Positions 6,884-10,157 of a stretch of 10,157 nt of DNA are shown here, in pieces. A program made the translations under genes and the position numbers. The notes under the pieces are model-generated. The model saw nothing but the letters and a program-made list of their open reading frames with translations, had not been told where the DNA came from and made no database searches. Within the stretch, counting starts at the first letter, position 1, and the number at the start of each line of letters is the position of its first letter. The stretch lies in contig JACMOY010000387.1 of NCBI GenBank assembly GCA_014377795.1, positions 1 through 10,157 on the forward strand. Direction: 5' to 3'. The DNA is from Actinomycetota bacterium (lineage in GTDB: Bacteria; Actinomycetota; Actinomycetes; Actinomycetales; Angustibacteraceae).

Positions 6884-8188
6884 ATGAGCCTTCGCGCCAC
6901 CCGCCGCCGGGTCACCAGCACCCTCACCGCCCCGTTCGGGCAGCTGACCACCCGCGGCCGCGCGGTCCTGTCGGCCGGGGTCACCGCGGCGCTGTGCGCT
7001 CTGGCCCTCGGCCAGCGCGACCTGCTGCGCGTGGGGGTGCTGCTCGCCGTCGTCCCGCTGCTCACCGTCGTCGTGCTCGGTCGGGCCCGGTACCGACTGG
7101 CCTGCACCCGGACGGTGAGCCCGGCCCGGGTCGAGGCCGGCCAACCCGCGCGGGTCGTGCTCGAGGTCGCCAACGTGTCGGGGGCGCGCTGCGGCCTGGT
7201 GCTGGCCGAGGAGCACGTGCCGTACGTCCTGGGCACCCGACCGCGGTTCGTCCTGCCGGGCCTGGAGCCCGGCGAGCGGCGGGCGATCAGCTACCCGGTG
7301 CGCTCCGACGTCCGGGGTCGGTTCACGGTGGGCCCGCTGAGCCTGACCCTCACCGACCCGTTCGGCATGGGCGAGCACCGGCGCTCGTTCAGCGCGCGGG
7401 ACGAGCTGGTCGTCACCCCACCCGTGGTCGCGCTGCCCGCCGTCAGCCTCTCGGGTGACTGGACCGGCTCGGGCGACTCCCGGCCGGGGGCCGTCGCCGC
7501 CTCGGGTGAGGACGACTCGACGACCCGCGAGTACCGCCAGGGCGACGACCTGCGCCGGGTGCACTGGCGCTCGACCGCCCGGCGCGGCGAGCTGATGGTG
7601 CGTCGCGAGGAACAGCCCTGGCAGAGCCGGGCGACGCTGCTGCTGGACCGCCGCCGCGCCGCCCACCTCGGCGACGGCCCGGCGTCCAGCTTCGAGTGGT
7701 CGGTCAGCGCGCTCGCGTCGGTCGCCGTCCACCTGTCCGGCCGCGGCTACGCGGTGCGCCTGGCCGACGGCGAGCACGCCGACATCGGCACCTGGGCGTC
7801 AGGGCCGGCGGGTGACTCGACGGCGTCCACCGTCCTGGACGCCCTGGCCTCGGTCGACGCGGGCGGCGAGGTCGAGCTCGAGCGGGCGGTCTCGGCCGCG
7901 GTGAGCGGGTCGACCGGTGGGCTCGTCGTCGCCGCCCTGGGCCGGCTGGCCGCCGCGGACGTCGCGGCCCTGGCCCGGCTGCACCAGCCGGGCACCTCGT
8001 GCGTCGCGCTCGTCGCGGACGCCTCGGCCGAGACCAGCCCGGCTCGCACCGGCGCGCACGACAGCGCGCTGGACCTGTTGCGCGCCACCGGTTGGGACGT
8101 CGTGCGCGCCGAGCCTGACGAGGCGCTGGCCCGCACCTGGGGTCGGGTCGGGTCGGGTCGCTCGCTGCTGACCGGGGGGCGGCGATGA
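6884..8188 (+). CDS. DUF58 domain membrane protein
   Basis: This 434-residue protein belongs to the DUF58 family, the usual partner of MoxR ATPases; its biochemical role is not established. Two hydrophobic helices (about 28-44 and 48-66) form an N-terminal membrane hairpin. A beta-rich segment follows (about 70-180), with the family's TDPFG (157-161). The DUF58 signature comes next, split here as TREYRQGDDLRRVHW (214-228) and RSTARRGELMVRREEQ (229-244). The remaining C-terminal half (to about 400) resembles the von Willebrand A-like fold that often follows the signature. The ATG at 6884 has no clear Shine-Dalgarno, so translation is probably coupled to moxR, whose stop is 9 bases upstream. 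Its own stop overlaps the next start as ATGA. A GGTCG microsatellite lies near the 3' end (8141-8160). Confidence 0.93.
   Translation: MSLRATRRRVTSTLTAPFGQLTTRGRAVLSAGVTAALCALALGQRDLLRVGVLLAVVPLLTVVVLGRARYRLACTRTVSPARVEAGQPARVVLEVANVSGARCGLVLAEEHVPYVLGTRPRFVLPGLEPGERRAISYPVRSDVRGRFTVGPLSLTLTDPFGMGEHRRSFSARDELVVTPPVVALPAVSLSGDWTGSGDSRPGAVAASGEDDSTTREYRQGDDLRRVHWRSTARRGELMVRREEQPWQSRATLLLDRRRAAHLGDGPASSFEWSVSALASVAVHLSGRGYAVRLADGEHADIGTWASGPAGDSTASTVLDALASVDAGGEVELERAVSAAVSGSTGGLVVAALGRLAAADVAALARLHQPGTSCVALVADASAETSPARTGAHDSALDLLRATGWDVVRAEPDEALARTWGRVGSGRSLLTGGRR
8139..8160 (+). repeat. Four tandem GGTCG pentamers forming a quadruplex-like motif
   Basis: GGTCG occurs four times in a row (8141-8160) inside the last codons of the DUF58 gene, encoding part of GRVGSGR. 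With the two preceding G bases it gives four runs of at least three G (8139-8142, 8145-8147, 8150-8152, 8155-8157) separated by TC loops, a textbook G-quadruplex pattern. The unit is not a multiple of three, so gain or loss of one copy would shift the frame about ten codons before the DUF58 stop. Confidence 0.75.
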
Positions 8189-10157
8189 GCCGCCCGGTGG
8201 GCGCCGCCGACCGGTGGGCGCCCGTGGTGGCGGCAACCGCGACGCTGCTGACCCTGTGGTCGATGTCACCGGTCGTCGACGGCCGCGGCTGGTGGAACCC
8301 CAGCCTGTTGATGCTGCTGATCGTCGTGGGGGTCGGGTACGGCGCGCGCGCCATCCGCCTGCCCGTCGCGTTGGTCGCGCCGGCGCAGGTGCTGGTCGGG
8401 CTGATCGGGCTCACCGCGGTGTTCGCCGGCGGTGAGGCGGTGCTCGGCCTGCTGCCCGGGCCGGACGCCGTCACCGCGCTGGCGCGGGTCGTCGCGGACG
8501 GCGGCGACACCATCCACCGCTACCAGGCGCCGGTGCCCATCGGCGACGGGATCTCGCTGCTGATCGCGGCGGGGGTGCTCGGCGTCGCCGTCGTCGTCGA
8601 CCTGGTCGCGGTCACCCTGCGGGCACCGGCCGCCGCCGGGCTCGCTCTGCTCGCGCTGTACTGCGTCCCGGCCGCCGTCGTCCCGGACGGGCTGTCGGCG
8701 CGGTACTTCGTGGCGGCCGCCCTCGGTTGGCTGCTGCTGCTGGCGCACGACGCGAGCGCCCGGGTGCTGCGTTGGGGCCGGTTGCTGCCCCGGTGGGGCG
8801 GGGCGTCGTCCGGCACCCGGGTCAGCGTGGCCAGCGACACCGGCGCCCTGGCCGCCACCGGCCGGCGGCTGGGTGTCGTGGCGGTCGCCGTCGCGGTGCT
8901 CGTGCCCGCCCTCGCGCCGGGCCTGTCCGAGGGGCTGCTGACGACCGGCGGCGGCTCGGGTGACGGGCGCGCCGGCATCACGGTGATCAACCCGGTGCTG
9001 ACGCTGCGCGACAACCTCAACCCGCGCCGCGACGTCGAGGTGCTGCGCTACACCACCGCTGCGAAGACGGTCGCCCCGCTGCGGCTGCTCACCGCCGACA
9101 GCTTCGACGGCAACGAGTGGCGACCCGCCACCACCGAGGTGTCGCGGCGCCAGCGGGCCAGCCGCGGGATGCCGGCTCCCCCGGGGCTGTCAGCCGACGT
9201 CGCGCGGCAGGCCTACTCGATGCGCATCGACGTCGGCGGCACGCTCGACCAGGACTTCCTCCCGCTGCCCTACCCGGCCAGCCGGGTCGACATCGAGGGC
9301 GCCTGGCTCTACGACGCCAGCTCGCTGAACGTGTTTGGCGAGGGCGAGACGGTGCGCAACAAGAGCTACGGCGTCGACTACCTCGACGTCGCACCGACGG
9401 CCGAGCAGCTGCGCGCCGCCCCCGAGCCACCGGACGCCATCCGCACCACCTACACGCGACTGCCCCGCTCGCTGCCCGACATCGTCCGCACGACCGCCGC
9501 CGACCTGACCAAGGACGTCGTCAGCAAGTACGACAAGGCCCTGGTGCTGCAGCAGTGGTTCCGTGAGGACGGCGGCTTCACCTACTCGACGCGGGCCCCC
9601 TCGGACGCCGGGGGCGACGCGGTCGCCGCGTTCCTGGACCAGAAGCAGGGTTTCTGCGTGCAGTTCTCCTCGGCGATGGCGGTCATGGCGCGAGCGCTGG
9701 GGATCCCCGCCCGGATCGCGGTCGGCTTCCTGCCCGGCAGCAAGGACGGCGCCGACACCTACTCGGTCAAGCTCACCGCGGCGCACGCCTGGCCCGAGCT
9801 GTACTTCGAGGGGGCCGGCTGGGTGCGCTTCGAGCCGACCCCGGCCAGCCGCACCGGCGTCGCGCCGGCGTGGGCGCAGCCGGTTATCGTCCCGGTGACG
9901 CCCAGCGGCGGGCCCAGCGTGGGGCCGACATCCACCGCGACCGCCTCGTCCAGCGTGCCCGCCGACCGTCGCCTGGGTGACCCGGTGACCCCCACCCCCG
10001 GCTCGACGACGCGGCCCCAGGCCGGGGCCACGGACGTCGCCGTCCAGCGCTCGGTGCCGTGGCGGTACGTGGTGATCGTCGTGGTGCTGCTGCTCGCGCT
10101 AGCGCTGACCCCGGTGACGGCCGTGCTGGCCCGACGGCGCCGGCGACGCGCGGCCCA
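8185..10157 (+). CDS. TgpA-like membrane transglutaminase (3' end missing)
   Basis: This is a multi-pass membrane protein with an extracytoplasmic transglutaminase-like (papain-fold) domain, similar to the DUF3488/TgpA family. The 657 codons present are open to the window edge. The N-terminal quarter holds several hydrophobic segments (about 11-29, 40-56, 61-81, 121-145, 148-165, 173-188 and 228-246). A long extracytoplasmic region follows. The catalytic domain has the Cys in QKQGFCVQFSSAMAVMARAL (C491), the His in LTAAHAWPELYF (H534) and an acidic residue in GWVRFEPTP (E550, where many relatives have Asp). A Pro/Ser/Thr-rich linker (about 566-615) leads to a last transmembrane helix (625-648) and an Arg cluster; the cytoplasmic tail is cut off. 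The ATG overlaps the DUF58 stop (ATGA), and GGGGGG lies five bases upstream. Its natural substrate is unknown; peptidase or transferase activity are both possible. Confidence 0.93.
   Translation, partial: MSRPVGAADRWAPVVAATATLLTLWSMSPVVDGRGWWNPSLLMLLIVVGVGYGARAIRLPVALVAPAQVLVGLIGLTAVFAGGEAVLGLLPGPDAVTALARVVADGGDTIHRYQAPVPIGDGISLLIAAGVLGVAVVVDLVAVTLRAPAAAGLALLALYCVPAAVVPDGLSARYFVAAALGWLLLLAHDASARVLRWGRLLPRWGGASSGTRVSVASDTGALAATGRRLGVVAVAVAVLVPALAPGLSEGLLTTGGGSGDGRAGITVINPVLTLRDNLNPRRDVEVLRYTTAAKTVAPLRLLTADSFDGNEWRPATTEVSRRQRASRGMPAPPGLSADVARQAYSMRIDVGGTLDQDFLPLPYPASRVDIEGAWLYDASSLNVFGEGETVRNKSYGVDYLDVAPTAEQLRAAPEPPDAIRTTYTRLPRSLPDIVRTTAADLTKDVVSKYDKALVLQQWFREDGGFTYSTRAPSDAGGDAVAAFLDQKQGFCVQFSSAMAVMARALGIPARIAVGFLPGSKDGADTYSVKLTAAHAWPELYFEGAGWVRFEPTPASRTGVAPAWAQPVIVPVTPSGGPSVGPTSTATASSSVPADRRLGDPVTPTPGSTTRPQAGATDVAVQRSVPWRYVVIVVVLLLALALTPVTAVLARRRRRRAA

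Noticed and set aside
8266..9786. Several minus-strand frames across the transglutaminase gene
   Set aside because: They are antisense to a continuous membrane-protein and transglutaminase reading frame with an intact catalytic Cys and His, and are typical GC shadows.

Overview
The window is a very GC-rich stretch in which almost every third codon position is G or C, with frequent GTG starts. Its gene content is the start of the division and cell-wall (dcw) cluster in the order typical of Actinomycetota: mraZ, rsmH, ftsL, ftsI/pbpB, murE. The genus cannot be told from the sequence alone. The window shows no tRNA, rRNA, CRISPR array, insertion sequence or phage gene.

Layout: the left part (about 111-5342) is read on the minus strand. 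Transcription runs leftward from an mraZ promoter near 5430-5457 through mraZ (4911-5342), a 182-base gap, rsmH (3727-4728), ftsL (3209-3730), ftsI/pbpB (1296-3206) and murE (start at 1286, truncated at the left). rsmH and ftsL overlap by ATGA, ftsL and ftsI overlap or abut, and only 9 bases separate ftsI from murE, so this is one tightly packed operon. The right part is read on the plus strand: a MoxR-family AAA+ ATPase (5834-6874), a DUF58 membrane protein (6884-8188) and a TgpA-like membrane transglutaminase (8185 to the window end, truncated). A 491-base divergent intergenic region (5343-5833) separates the two operons. It holds the mraZ promoter with MraZ-type repeats and a G-quadruplex-like tract.

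How the genes work together: MraZ is the operon's transcriptional regulator. RsmH methylates 16S rRNA. FtsL and FtsI are bitopic septal proteins that build division peptidoglycan, and MurE adds the third stem-peptide residue to the peptidoglycan precursor. The divergent MoxR-DUF58-transglutaminase trio is a widespread but poorly understood module. Its placement beside the dcw cluster suggests, but does not prove, a role in envelope biogenesis.

The most unusual sequence feature is at the left edge. Bases 1-80 are an imperfect inverted copy of bases 111-190, and both copies encode the same conserved MurE segment. Each copy is damaged differently at the DYAHTPDA motif. The simplest reading is a fold-back artefact at a contig end, so murE sequence left of about 190 should not be trusted. 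I found no convincing undescribed system; the remainder is a well-ordered actinobacterial dcw locus with some regulatory details worth checking.
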